Positions 10,980-19,654 of a DNA stretch of 64,000 nt are shown here, piece after piece (position 1 is the stretch's first letter; each line of letters begins with the position of its first letter). A program made the position numbers and the translations under genes. The DNA comes from Candidatus Binatia bacterium (GTDB taxonomy: Bacteria > Desulfobacterota > Binatia > UBA1149 > JAJCZL01): assembly GCA_028278325.1 (NCBI GenBank), contig JANQEO010000275.1:54541-118540 (forward strand). Reading direction: 5' to 3'. A model generated the notes under the pieces. The model saw nothing but the letters and a program-made list of their open reading frames with translations, ran no database searches and was not told the DNA's origin.

Positions 10980-12236
10980 ATGAGCGCCTTTACCAGAAAA
11001 GACGGCGAACTGTTCGCGGAGAACGTGCCGGCGGCCGACATCGCGCGGGAGGTGGGGACCCCCTGCTTCGTGTACAGCCTGGCCGAGTTGCGCGCGCGTT
11101 TCCGTGACTACGACGCGGGCTTCGAAGGAGCCGACCATCTCGTCTGCTACTCGGTCAAGGCGAACTCCAACATCGCGGTCCTGAGAGCACTGGCCAACGA
11201 AGGTAGCGGCTTCGACGTCGTGTCGGGCGGAGAACTCAAGCGTGTCATCGCGGCCGGAGGCGACCCCTCGAAGGTCGTGTTTTCCGGCGTCGGCAAGCAA
11301 GAGTGGGAGATCGCCGACGCTCTCGACGCCGGCATACTGATGTTCAACGTCGAGTCCCCTGCCGAACTCGAGACCATCAATCGTGTCGCCTTGGAGCGCG
11401 GCGCACGCGCACCCGTAGCACTGCGCGTGAATCCGGACGTCGACGCGAAGACGCATCCCTACATTTCTACGGGGCTGAAAACGAGCAAGTTCGGCATCCC
11501 GATAGAGCGATGCCTGGAAGACTACGCACGCGCATCGGAAATGAAGGGACTCGAGGTCGTCGGTGCGGACTGTCACATCGGCTCCCAGTTGACGTCCTCG
11601 GAGCCTCTCGTCGAAGCGGCCGGCCGCATGGCCGCGCTGCTGAGACGCCTCGACGAACGCGGCATCCGGCCGAGGTATATCGACATGGGCGGGGGACTCG
11701 GCATCGTCTACGACGACGAGGCACCGCCGACCGCCGACGAATACGCTGCAAAGCTCGTGGGAGCCTTGGAGGGTCTGGACGTGACGATACTGGTGGAGCC
11801 CGGGCGCTCTATAGTCGGCAACGCCGGAATTCTCTTGACCAGCGTGCTCTACCACAAGGGAAACAACGAAAAGAACTTCATCGTCGTCGATGCGGCCATG
11901 AACGACCTTCCGCGCCCTTCTCTCTACTCCGCCTTCCACCGCATCGAAGCGGCGGACGATACGCGGGACACGGTGGTGGCTGACGTGGTCGGCCCCGTGT
12001 GTGAAACCGGCGACTTCCTGGCCAAGGAACGCGAGGTTCCGGCAGTGGCCCCCGGCGGGCTCTTGGCCGTGATGAGCGCCGGCGCCTACGCCTTCGCGAT
12101 GGCATCGAACTACAACAGTAGACCCAGGGCCGCCGAAGTGCTGGTCGACGGAGAAAACTTCTACACGATCCGGCGGCGCGAGACCCTGGACGACCTCATA
12201 GGACCCGAGAGCATTCCCGATGTACTCGAGAGTTGA
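10980..12236 (+). CDS. lysA: diaminopimelate decarboxylase
   Basis: PLP enzyme that converts meso-diaminopimelate to lysine. Fold-type III barrel: the PLP lysine is in CYSVKANSNIAV near residue 58, the glycine-rich phosphate loop is DMGGGLGI, and the EPGRSIVGNAG and GPVCETGDF motifs supply substrate and PLP contacts from both subunits. 418 residues. It is preceded by a 71-bp gap containing GC-rich repeats of GCCGCCGGC. It leads the lysA-dapF-dapA-dapB run. Confidence 0.95.
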   Translation: MSAFTRKDGELFAENVPAADIAREVGTPCFVYSLAELRARFRDYDAGFEGADHLVCYSVKANSNIAVLRALANEGSGFDVVSGGELKRVIAAGGDPSKVVFSGVGKQEWEIADALDAGILMFNVESPAELETINRVALERGARAPVALRVNPDVDAKTHPYISTGLKTSKFGIPIERCLEDYARASEMKGLEVVGADCHIGSQLTSSEPLVEAAGRMAALLRRLDERGIRPRYIDMGGGLGIVYDDEAPPTADEYAAKLVGALEGLDVTILVEPGRSIVGNAGILLTSVLYHKGNNEKNFIVVDAAMNDLPRPSLYSAFHRIEAADDTRDTVVADVVGPVCETGDFLAKEREVPAVAPGGLLAVMSAGAYAFAMASNYNSRPRAAEVLVDGENFYTIRRRETLDDLIGPESIPDVLES

Positions 12237-12251
12237 GCCAAGAGCTGACAG

Positions 12252-13097
12252 ATGACGCTCGAGTTCACCAAGATCCACGGCTGCCAGAACGACTATCTGT
12301 TCGTCGACTGCACTAGTTCACCGTTGGAGCAGAGCTCCGAAGTCGCGAGACGCGCCTCCGACCGCCGGCGCGGAATAGGAAGCGACGGGCTGATCTGCGT
12401 GTACCCCTCCGATCAGGCCGATTTTCGCATGGAGATGTACAACGCCGACGGCAGCCGCGGGGAGATGTGCGGCAACGGCATCAGGGGTTTGGGGAAGTTC
12501 GTCTACGAGCGCGGCCTGATGTCGGCCCTGCGCGACAGCATCACCGTCGAAACCGACGCCGGCATCAAGCAACTCGATCTCCACAAGTCGGGCTCGGCCG
12601 TCGAAACGGTCACCGTCGACATGGGTCCGGCAGTACTCGACGGGCCCAGCGTACCGGTGGCCCTCGAGGGAGAGATCATCGACCGGAAGATCGAAGCTGC
12701 GGGACAGACCTGGCAAGTCACATGCGTGTCCATGGGCAACCCCCACTGCGTCACCTTCGATCTCGACCCCGAAGAGATCGAGATCGAAGCCGTCGGCCCG
12801 GCCTTCGAGAACCACGAGTTGTTTCCCAACCGCATCAATACCGAATTCGTCAGCGTGGATTCTCCGACCCGCCTGCGCATGCGCGTATGGGAGCGCGGAT
12901 CGGGCGAGACCATGGCCTGCGGTACAGGTGCATGCGCCGTAGTCGTGGCAGGAGTCTTGACCGGGCGCTGCGAACGCAAAGCTTCGGTAGCCCTGCGCGG
13001 CGGAGATCTCGAAATCGAGTATCTAGAAAGCGGCAACGTAGTCATGACCGGCCCGGCCGTCGAGGCCTACCGGGGTAGCGTCGAAATAGTGCTATAA
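12252..13097 (+). CDS. dapF: diaminopimelate epimerase
   Basis: Interconverts LL- and meso-diaminopimelate by a two-base mechanism. Both catalytic cysteines are present: one in GEMCGNGIRG near residue 75 and one in MACGTGACAV near residue 220. The KIHGCQNDYLF opening is a family hallmark. 281 residues. It starts 15 bp after lysA and lies 12 bp before dapA, in one operon. Confidence 0.95.
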   Translation: MTLEFTKIHGCQNDYLFVDCTSSPLEQSSEVARRASDRRRGIGSDGLICVYPSDQADFRMEMYNADGSRGEMCGNGIRGLGKFVYERGLMSALRDSITVETDAGIKQLDLHKSGSAVETVTVDMGPAVLDGPSVPVALEGEIIDRKIEAAGQTWQVTCVSMGNPHCVTFDLDPEEIEIEAVGPAFENHELFPNRINTEFVSVDSPTRLRMRVWERGSGETMACGTGACAVVVAGVLTGRCERKASVALRGGDLEIEYLESGNVVMTGPAVEAYRGSVEIVL

Positions 13098-13109
13098 GAG
13101 GTAGCGACG

Positions 13110-13988
13110 ATGTTCGAAGGTATGTACACGGCCCTGGTCACGCCCTTCGACGGGGGCAAAGTCGACGAAGTCGTGCTGCGCCGTCTGATCCGTGAGCAGA
13201 TCGACGCCGGCGTTACCGGCATCGTGCCTTGCGGGAGTACCGGCGAATCGGCAACGCTGTCCCACGGAGAGCACGAGACCGTCATCTCTATCTCCATCGA
13301 GGAGGCCGGTGACGACGCCAAAGTCATCGCCGGCACCGGCTCGAACAATACGGGAGAGGCCATAGAGCTGACGCGGTATGCTGCCGAGGCGGGGGCCGAC
13401 GGCGCACTGCTTATATCGCCTTACTACAACAAGCCGAGCCAGGAAGGACTCTACAGCCACTACCGGGCCGTCGCCGAGGGCAGTTCGATTCCGCTGGTCC
13501 TGTACAACATTCCGGGCCGCACGGCCGTGAGCCTGCAACCGGAAACCGTGGCGCGCCTGGCCCAGATCGACAACATAGTCGCCGTCAAGGAGGCGTCGGG
13601 CTCCCTCGACTATGCCATGCGAGTCATGCAGTTGGCGGGCGATTCCTTCACCATACTGTCCGGCGACGACACCCTCACCCTTCCGCTCATGTCGATCGGC
13701 GGCAAAGGCGTGATAGCCGTCACCGCCAACATAGTTCCGGAAGCGATGTGCGATCTGGTTTCGGCGGCGCTGTCCGGAGACTACGACGTGGCTCTCGATA
13801 CCCACAGGCGCATCCTGCCCGTGATGCAAGCCATGGGGATGGAAACCAACCCCGGGCCTGTGAAAGCGGCATTGGCCATGATGGGCAAGATCAAAGAAGA
13901 GTTCAGACTGCCGTTGGTGCCCATGGCCGACGATTCGAAACAACAACTCGAGGCGGTACTTCTGGCCGCCGGGCTTCTCGAGGACTGA
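13110..13988 (+). CDS. dapA: 4-hydroxy-tetrahydrodipicolinate synthase
   Basis: Condenses pyruvate with aspartate semialdehyde. TIM-barrel aldolase with PCGSTGESATLS near residue 42, LYNIPGRT with the catalytic tyrosine near 133, and the Schiff-base lysine in VAVKEASG near 161. 292 residues, the standard length. The stop codon abuts the dapB start directly. Confidence 0.95.
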   Translation: MFEGMYTALVTPFDGGKVDEVVLRRLIREQIDAGVTGIVPCGSTGESATLSHGEHETVISISIEEAGDDAKVIAGTGSNNTGEAIELTRYAAEAGADGALLISPYYNKPSQEGLYSHYRAVAEGSSIPLVLYNIPGRTAVSLQPETVARLAQIDNIVAVKEASGSLDYAMRVMQLAGDSFTILSGDDTLTLPLMSIGGKGVIAVTANIVPEAMCDLVSAALSGDYDVALDTHRRILPVMQAMGMETNPGPVKAALAMMGKIKEEFRLPLVPMADDSKQQLEAVLLAAGLLED

Positions 13989-14798
13989 ATGGCCGCGAAG
14001 GTCAGCATAGTCGTCTGCGGCGCAGCCGGCCGCATGGGAAGGCGAATCATCGCGCTCGCCCAGGATCAGGCCGACGTCGAAGTGGTTGCGGCTGTCGAGG
14101 CTGGGGGCAACGAGGCGCTGGGCCGCGACGCGGGCGAGTTGGCGAGAATACCGAGTCTCGGCATCAGCGTGAGCGACGACTACGCGGCGGCGGCGCAGCC
14201 GGGCACGGTCACCCTCGATTTCACCGCACCCGACGCTTCCATGGCCAATCTCGAAACGGCGGCCGCCAACGGTGCGGCCATCGTCGTAGGCACGTCGGGG
14301 CTGTCGGCCGAGCAGCGCCGCCGCGCAGAGGAACTCGGTGCCCGCATGCCGACCATGCTGGCCGCCAACATGAGCATCGGCGTCAACGTACTGTCGGGTC
14401 TGGTCGCGCGGGCGGCAGCGCAACTCGGCCTGGACTTCGACTGCGAGATCGTCGAGCTCCACCACAGGCTCAAGGCCGACGCGCCCAGCGGAACGGCCCT
14501 GGCCCTTGCCGAAGCGGCAGCCGAGGCCAAGGGCCTCGACGCAGGCTCCGATCTCGTCCTCGCGCGCGAGGGCATGGTCGGGAGGCGCAGCCGCGACGAG
14601 ATCGGCGTAGTGGCCTTGCGCGGCGGCGATGCCCCCGGCGAGCACACGGTAATGTTCATCGGCAAGGGCGAAAGGCTCGAGCTCACGCATCGCGCTCTGT
14701 CGCGAGACTGCCTCGCAAGCGGCGCGCTGCAGGCGGCCAGGTGGTTGAGCGGCAAACCCGCCGGACTCTACCGTATGGCCGATCTGCTCGACGGCTGA
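13989..14798 (+). CDS. dapB: 4-hydroxy-tetrahydrodipicolinate reductase
   Basis: NAD(P)H-dependent reductase of the diaminopimelate pathway. N-terminal Rossmann motif CGAAGRMGR; catalytic ELHHRLKADAPSGTA with the His-His pair and the Lys that binds substrate. 269 residues. Its ATG immediately follows the dapA stop. It is the last gene of the arg/lys cluster; a GC-rich hairpin follows. Confidence 0.95.
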   Translation: MAAKVSIVVCGAAGRMGRRIIALAQDQADVEVVAAVEAGGNEALGRDAGELARIPSLGISVSDDYAAAAQPGTVTLDFTAPDASMANLETAAANGAAIVVGTSGLSAEQRRRAEELGARMPTMLAANMSIGVNVLSGLVARAAAQLGLDFDCEIVELHHRLKADAPSGTALALAEAAAEAKGLDAGSDLVLAREGMVGRRSRDEIGVVALRGGDAPGEHTVMFIGKGERLELTHRALSRDCLASGALQAARWLSGKPAGLYRMADLLDG

Positions 14799-14820
14799 AG
14801 CCGGGGCGTTTACGCACGCC

Positions 14821-14859
14821 GGGGGTTTGCCCCCCATACAGGAAACGGTTAATTAACCG
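14821..14859 (+). other. hairpin plus 14-bp palindrome between dapB and folK
   Basis: Two small symmetrical elements in the 134-bp gap after dapB. The first, GGGGGTTTGCCCCC (14821-14834), can form a 5-bp GC stem, but no T run follows, so it would be a weak terminator at best. The second, CGGTTAATTAACCG (14846-14859), is a perfect 14-bp palindrome and could be a dimeric repressor site ahead of folK. Function is inferred only. Confidence 0.4.
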
Positions 14860-14932
14860 CCCGAGCTCGCCGAGCCCTCTTCAACCTCTCGTCGTTACAG
14901 GGCATTTCCGGCGCGGGCCGGCTTCGAGACGA

Positions 14933-15427
14933 GTGAGCCATATCGCATACATCGGCATCGGCACCAATCTCGGAGACCGCCGGGATAACTACAAGAAAGC
15001 CATCGAGCACCTGCGCGAACTGCCCGAGACCAAAGTCGTGTCCCAGTCGTCGGTGTACGAGAGCGAACCGCACGGCCGCGCCCGCAACTGGTTCCTCAAC
15101 GGGGTGGTCGGCATCGACACTGAGCTCGATGCCAAGGCCCTGCTCAAGAAGCTTCAGAAGATCGAGAAGGGCATGGGTCGAAAACCCAGTTCGGGCAAGG
15201 GCAGTGTCTCGCGCGTAATGGACCTGGACATCCTGCTCTTCGACACCGAAGTGATCGACTCGCGCACCCTAAAGGTACCCCACCCCGAGATACCCAACCG
15301 CCGCTTCGTACTGCTTCCGCTCAGCGAGCTGGCGCCGGCTTACAAGCATCCGCAGTCGGGAGAAACCGTATCATCCATGCTTGTCGCGACCGAGGACGCG
15401 ACGAAGGTAGTGCTCTACAGACCATGA
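14933..15427 (+). CDS. folK: 2-amino-4-hydroxy-6-hydroxymethyldihydropteridine pyrophosphokinase
   Basis: Pyrophosphorylates 6-hydroxymethyl-dihydropterin for folate synthesis. [12 protein letters not shown] is at the N-terminus, [10 protein letters not shown] near residue 40, and the signature [11 protein letters not shown] with the Mg-binding Asp pair, followed by [16 protein letters not shown] 14933 gives 164 residues; the open frame continues far upstream but overlaps dapB and shows no conservation. Its last four bases overlap the transaldolase start. folB is absent nearby (see the PTPS-like gene at 61759). Confidence 0.92.
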   Translation: MSHIAYIGIGTNLGDRRDNYKKAIEHLRELPETKVVSQSSVYESEPHGRARNWFLNGVVGIDTELDAKALLKKLQKIEKGMGRKPSSGKGSVSRVMDLDILLFDTEVIDSRTLKVPHPEIPNRRFVLLPLSELAPAYKHPQSGETVSSMLVATEDATKVVLYRP

Positions 15428-16065
15428 AACTGTTCATCGACACAGCCGCCATCGAAGAGATCCGCGAAGCCGCCTCCTGGGGCGTCATCGACGGGGTAAC
15501 CACGAATCCTTCGCTGGTAGCCAAGACCGGCCGCAGCCTGGAAGAAGCACTTACCGACATCCTCGAGATAGTCGACGGCCCCATCAGCGCCGAAGTGGTC
15601 AGCACCGAAGCTGACGGCATGATCGAGGAAGGCCGCCGGCTGGCGCGCATTCACCCCAACGTGGTCGTGAAGATCCCCATGATAGAGGAAGGGCTCAAGG
15701 CCATCCGCGCCCTCGCCGACGAAGACATCAGCGTCAACACCACACTGATCTTCCAGCCTGCCCAGGGCCTGTTGGCGGCCAAGGCCGGCGCAACCTACCT
15801 GAGTCCCTTCGTCGGCCGCCTCGACGACATCGGCGAAGACGGCATGGCCATGGTGCACAGCCTCATCGACATGCTGGAGAACTACGACTACCCGGCCCAG
15901 GTGCTGGTCGCCAGCGTTCGCAACCCCGGACACGTGATCTCGGCGGCCGAGATGGGTGCGGACGTCGCCACCTGTCCCATGTCGGTGCTGCGCCAGATCA
16001 TGAAGCACCCCCTGACGGACATCGGCCTCGAGAAGTTCCTGGCCGACTACAACAAGTCGCGCTAG
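15424..16065 (+). CDS. fsa: transaldolase / fructose-6-phosphate aldolase, TalC-FSA type
   Basis: Short TIM-barrel transaldolase family. [16 protein letters not shown] and [14 protein letters not shown] are signature blocks, and the Schiff-base lysine is in NVVVKIPM near residue 83. 213 residues matches the small TalC/FSA class rather than the 310-residue TalB class. Whether it acts as a transaldolase or as a fructose-6-phosphate aldolase cannot be decided by eye. It shares an ATGA overlap with folK. Confidence 0.9.
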   Translation: MKLFIDTAAIEEIREAASWGVIDGVTTNPSLVAKTGRSLEEALTDILEIVDGPISAEVVSTEADGMIEEGRRLARIHPNVVVKIPMIEEGLKAIRALADEDISVNTTLIFQPAQGLLAAKAGATYLSPFVGRLDDIGEDGMAMVHSLIDMLENYDYPAQVLVASVRNPGHVISAAEMGADVATCPMSVLRQIMKHPLTDIGLEKFLADYNKSR

Positions 16066-16071
16066 GCGCCC

Positions 16072-16587
16072 TCAGCCCTGACCGCTGTCTATGGCGTCGC
16101 GGGCCTGCTGCGCCGCCACCGACACCGCCTCCACGAGCTCGTTGACCCGGGCGATGTCTTCGGGCCCGGGTTCGCGGGTCCCCATAGCCTCGAGGTGCTC
16201 GACAAAGCGCTCGTAGGCCTCGGTTACCGTTTCCAACCGGGCCAACACCACGCTGTCGGGGCGACGCCCACCGACGATGTCCAGGAAGCGAAGGGCCCGC
16301 GCCAACGGGTAGCGAAGCCGCTTGAGATCCGAGGCGTCGGCGGGCTCGCCGGCCTCCGCCATGAGGTCGCGTTGGTCGATGGCCAAGCGCTCCATGAGAT
16401 CTACGTGGGTGGCGGCGATCTCCTCGTAACGCAGCCAGTAGCACCCGGGCGACGCGACCGCGGAGGCGACGACTGCGCAAATGAGGATGACATGCAGAGC
16501 GCGCAACGCAGCGCGATTCCACGCACCCCGATAAGGCGCGAGACGGCCTTCATTTACCTTGACGGTCAATTTGACGCGGCGTAGCAT
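16072..16587 (-). CDS. predicted lipoprotein, helical
   Basis: 171 residues, no family recognised. A basic N-terminal stretch and a hydrophobic helix end in VASPGC, a plausible lipobox. The rest is largely alpha-helical and charged (several predicted amphipathic helices such as LARLETVTEAYERFVEHLEAM), suggesting a coiled-coil or helical-bundle envelope protein. It converges on the transaldolase gene (6-bp gap) and is divergent from the PAS protein gene, separated by 24 bp. Confidence 0.6.
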   Translation of the reverse strand: MLRRVKLTVKVNEGRLAPYRGAWNRAALRALHVILICAVVASAVASPGCYWLRYEEIAATHVDLMERLAIDQRDLMAEAGEPADASDLKRLRYPLARALRFLDIVGGRRPDSVVLARLETVTEAYERFVEHLEAMGTREPGPEDIARVNELVEAVSVAAQQARDAIDSGQG

Positions 16588-16611
16588 ACGCTGGAGAGTC
16601 CCGGCCGAAAC

Positions 16612-17691
16612 TTGAAAGAGCTTCCCAAAGTCTACTTCGAGCGGTTACTCGAGAGTTCCCCCGACATCGTCGTCGCGGTGGAACGATCCGGCAAGATAAT
16701 CTTTTACAACGCCGGCGCAAAGAACACTCTCGGTTACGCCGACAAGGAAGTCCTGGGCAAGCCCGTCGAGAGCTTCTACGCCTCGCCCGATGGGGCCAAG
16801 CAGGTGATGGCTGCCATGCGCGCTGACGACGACGCCGGTGCGGGACAGGTCAAAAACTTCGAAACGGAGTTCAAAGGCAAGGACGGCACCATCGTACCCG
16901 TCGCCATCTCGGGTTCCATCATCTACGACGAGCGCGGCCGTGCCCAAGGGAGCATCGGCTTCGCCAAGGACATCTCCGAGCTGCGCCGCCACGAGCAGCA
17001 GGTCACGATGGCCGAACTCGCCATCGGCCTGGCCCACGAAATCAACACACCGCTGGAGATAGCAGTCAACCAGGCCGCACTCCTCGAACGCTATCTAAAG
17101 GAGACGGCAACCGCGGAAGACTATCCCATCGAGCACGAAAGGGTGTCGGCCATTAACCGCGCTCTACGCCGCATACAAGTCATCGTCGAGCGTGTCGGAG
17201 AAATCGCCGAGCAAGGCGACTACGAGACCACCGAGTACCTGCCCGGCCGCATGATGACGGACCTGGGCCTCGGCGAACAAACCACCGAGGAGCCGGCCCA
17301 CCATGAGGAAGGGTGCATAGCAGGCAGCTCGGTGCTCGTGATCGACGACGACCCCGATGCGTGCACGTCACTGGCCGACCTGCTCGGCGCCGAAGGATGC
17401 AACGTCATGACGGCCGGTTCGGGACTGGAAGGACTCTCCTGCCTCGAAAAGAGAGAGTTCGATCTCGTCGTAAGCGACGTCGTCATGCCCGACATGGACG
17501 GCTACAACCTCGTCAGCGAGATCCGCAACCGCTACCCCGATCTGCCGGTGGTTCTGATGACGGCCTACTACTACGACAAGGATCACGTCATCAAACGGTC
17601 CAAGGCCAACGGTTTGCGCGACGTGATCTTCAAGAAGCCGATCGATCCCGACCGGCTGATCCAGCTGATCGCAGCCCGCGTTGGCCCTTAG
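16612..17691 (+). CDS. PAS - histidine-phosphotransfer-like - receiver protein lacking the kinase ATPase domain
   Basis: 359 residues from a TTG start. The PAS sensor domain spans about 8-122 (FYNAGAKNTLGY, GSIGFAKDISELRR). A DHp-like helix pair follows with an H-box, GLAHEINTPLE, His142. A receiver domain spans about 240-357, with acidic pocket DDD at 245-247, phospho-acceptor Asp289 (VVSDVVMPDMDGY) and Lys in FKKPID. The N, G1, F and G2 boxes of a HATPase domain should lie between the H-box and receiver, but only ~95 unrelated residues are there. It therefore cannot autophosphorylate by the usual route. It could be a phosphorelay intermediate or be phosphorylated by a partner kinase. Cytoplasmic; no transmembrane segment. 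Confidence 0.8.
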   Translation: MKELPKVYFERLLESSPDIVVAVERSGKIIFYNAGAKNTLGYADKEVLGKPVESFYASPDGAKQVMAAMRADDDAGAGQVKNFETEFKGKDGTIVPVAISGSIIYDERGRAQGSIGFAKDISELRRHEQQVTMAELAIGLAHEINTPLEIAVNQAALLERYLKETATAEDYPIEHERVSAINRALRRIQVIVERVGEIAEQGDYETTEYLPGRMMTDLGLGEQTTEEPAHHEEGCIAGSSVLVIDDDPDACTSLADLLGAEGCNVMTAGSGLEGLSCLEKREFDLVVSDVVMPDMDGYNLVSEIRNRYPDLPVVLMTAYYYDKDHVIKRSKANGLRDVIFKKPIDPDRLIQLIAARVGP

Positions 17692-17716
17692 ACCCGTTCG
17701 CGGCTAAGACTGCCGC

Positions 17717-18355
17717 ATGGCCATCCGCATCAACCGCGTCTACACCCGAAGCGGCGACGACGGCAAGACGGCTCTCGTGGGCGGTCAGCGCGTCGCCAAG
17801 GACGACACGCGCATAGCGGCCTACGGAGAAGTCGACGAACTCAACAGCATTCTCGGCCTCACGCGTGCTCTGCTGGCCGAGCCGCCATACTCGAGGCGCA
17901 AAGCGGCCAGACAACTCGACGAGACCCTGGCATTCATACAGCAAGAGCTCTTCGATCTGGGCAGCGAGCTGGCCACTCCTCCCGCCGACGCCTACGAAGG
18001 AATGATCACGGTCGGCGGCGAACACGTAACCAGGCTCGAGAGCTTCATCGACGCTCTTCAGCCGGACCTCGCACCGCTGAAATCCTTCGTGCTGCCCGGC
18101 GGGGGCACGGCCGGGGCGGGGCTGCACATGGCGCGCACCGTGTGCCGGCGCTGCGAGCGCACCGTCACCGCGCTGGTGAGGGCCAAGAAGGTGAGTCCGT
18201 GGACCGCACGCTATCTAAACAGGCTCAGTGATCTGTTGTTCGTTCAGTCGCGCTGGATCGCTGCCAAGACCGGCCACGCCGAGACGCTCTGGCAACACGG
18301 GCTGGAACCTCCCAAGGCCGCCGTCAGACCCAAGAAGAAGAAGGCGAGCAAATGA
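17717..18355 (+). CDS. pduO: ATP:cob(I)alamin adenosyltransferase, PduO type
   Basis: Makes adenosylcobalamin from cob(I)alamin and ATP. The N-terminal ATP-binding motif TRSGDDGKTALVGG is at about residues 10-23, RIAAYGEVDELNS at about 34-46, and the second ATP-contact helix CRRCERTVTAL near 145. A Lys-rich tail ends the 212-residue protein. It supplies the cofactor needed by the methylmalonyl-CoA mutase encoded at 49235. The ATGA overlap with the next hydrolase gene indicates co-translation. Confidence 0.92.
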   Translation: MAIRINRVYTRSGDDGKTALVGGQRVAKDDTRIAAYGEVDELNSILGLTRALLAEPPYSRRKAARQLDETLAFIQQELFDLGSELATPPADAYEGMITVGGEHVTRLESFIDALQPDLAPLKSFVLPGGGTAGAGLHMARTVCRRCERTVTALVRAKKVSPWTARYLNRLSDLLFVQSRWIAAKTGHAETLWQHGLEPPKAAVRPKKKKASK

Positions 18356-19050
18356 GCGAACCGAGTGAGGACAAACTCTATCTGAAGCAGATACAGATCG
18401 GCCCCATGGCCAACTACGTCTACCTGATCGGCGACCCGCTAAAGAAAGAGGCCATGATCGTGGATCCGGCCTGGGACATCGACGCGCTGCTCGACATCCT
18501 CGACAAAGACGACATGACCCTCACCGGGGCGCTGGTCACCCACTACCATCCCGACCACATCGGCGGCGACTTCATGGGCCAGCACATCGAAGGTATTCGC
18601 GAACTGCTCGACAAGCGCAGCGTCAAGATCCACATCCACAAAGAGGAAGCGCCCTACGTCTCTTCGGCGGTGGGTCTGGAGTCGAGCGATCTCGTCGCCG
18701 TGGACGGCGAGACGACCGTGCAGGTCGGACGCATCCCCCTTCGCTTTATACACACCCCCGGCCACACACCCGGTTCCCAGTGTTTTCTCGTGGACGGCAA
18801 CCTGGTGTCGGGCGACACCCTTTTCATAGGCTCATGCGGACGCGTCGACCTTCCGGGCTCGAGCCCGGAAGACCTCTACTACAGCCTCACCACCAAGCTC
18901 AAAGCCCTGCCCGACGAGACGGTGCTGCTGCCGGGGCACAACTATGCGGCCGACAACGCCTCGACCATCGGTCGCGAGAAGCGCACCAATGTCTTCATGC
19001 GCTTCGAGAAAGTCGAAGAGTTCCTGTCCATGATGGGCTACCCGACCTGA
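18352..19050 (+). CDS. metallo-beta-lactamase-fold hydrolase, glyoxalase II-like
   Basis: 232-residue MBL-fold enzyme. The metal motif THYHPDHIGGD supplies the H-x-H-x-D-H ligands near residue 63. Further ligand positions are in FIHTPGHTPGSQCF (His) and SGDTLFIGSCGRVD (Asp), with a final His in LLPGHNYA. The GHTPGS and GDTLF blocks are those of glyoxalase II and persulfide dioxygenase-like proteins. The substrate is not known; it is co-translated with pduO. Confidence 0.85.
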   Translation: MSEPSEDKLYLKQIQIGPMANYVYLIGDPLKKEAMIVDPAWDIDALLDILDKDDMTLTGALVTHYHPDHIGGDFMGQHIEGIRELLDKRSVKIHIHKEEAPYVSSAVGLESSDLVAVDGETTVQVGRIPLRFIHTPGHTPGSQCFLVDGNLVSGDTLFIGSCGRVDLPGSSPEDLYYSLTTKLKALPDETVLLPGHNYAADNASTIGREKRTNVFMRFEKVEEFLSMMGYPT

Positions 19051-19520
19051 GGGATACCCGAGGGCGAAGCCACTCCACGCCAGGACCTCTTGGCTGTCAC
19101 CCCCAAAGGGGACGGGTTAATCGGCGGCCAGCGCCTATCGGATTAAGAGGCTCGAAGCGCGCGTGGGCACCTCAAACGATAAGCGGCGGGCGTAGGGCGA
19201 CCACCCTTGTGGGTGAGTGCCCGAGCAGACCGGCACCGGCCGCAAGAGTGCAGTTGGGCCTTGCTTGGCGACCGCGGAAAGTCCCGCTGATTCCTTTCAA
19301 AAAGATGAAAGCGCCTCAAGGGCCCTGCTTTCACGGCTTACAGGCTTTGCAACCCAAACGACGCGCAAAGGCTCCGGCTTTGCCTTTGACTCGACTAGGC
19401 AGTGTCCCTAGGTCATGGCGCGCTGCGCAATGGATGGCCTATTCCCGACGGCCTGGAATTGCTGGCGGCAGCGGCGAGTATCGGCAGTCACAGCGCACAG
19501 CGCCCGCCTTAAGATTCCCC
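19051..19520 (+). other. long intergenic region with several hairpins, no gene recognised
   Basis: About 470 bp with no convincing reading frame on either strand, no tRNA-like T-arm and no match to RNAs I recognise. Inverted repeats are visible: TTAATC/GATTAA enclosing GGCG/CGCC (19117-19146), CACCCTTGTGGGTG (19202-19215), and TGAAAGC/GCTTTCA (19306-19333). GCAAAG...CTTTGC follows near 19366-19385. It lies downstream of the hydrolase gene and upstream of the Cys-rich protein promoter, so it would be either a long 3' UTR or a separate structured RNA. Confidence 0.35.
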
Positions 19521-19550
19521 TTGACAAGCTTGTAAACGCGGCAATATCTT
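19521..19550 (+). promoter_or_regulatory. sigma-70-type promoter of the Cys-rich protein gene
   Basis: A perfect -35 TTGACA (19521-19526) and a -10 TATCTT (19545-19550) with an 18-bp spacer; with ATATCT one base earlier the spacer is 17. The 10-bp palindrome ACAAGCTTGT (19524-19533) overlaps the -35 and could be a repressor site. A near-consensus AGGAGG ribosome binding site (19639-19644) sits 10 nt before the ATG at 19655. Leader length is about 100 nt. Confidence 0.65.
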
Positions 19551-19654
19551 GCCCGGGACGGACCACTAAGTCTGGCGATGGGGGGAATGCACCCTCTGCC
19601 AGTACCGCGTCACAGTACCGGCCCGAGGGCCATTACCTAGGAGGAGAACCCGAG

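Noticed and set aside
13092..14837. 581-codon minus-strand ORF over dapA-dapB
   Set aside because: Antisense shadow of two well-conserved enzymes.
19415..19654. 80-codon N-terminal extension of the Cys-rich protein
   Set aside because: It crosses a consensus promoter and has no signal peptide at its start. ATG 19655 has AGGAGG and a perfect signal peptide.
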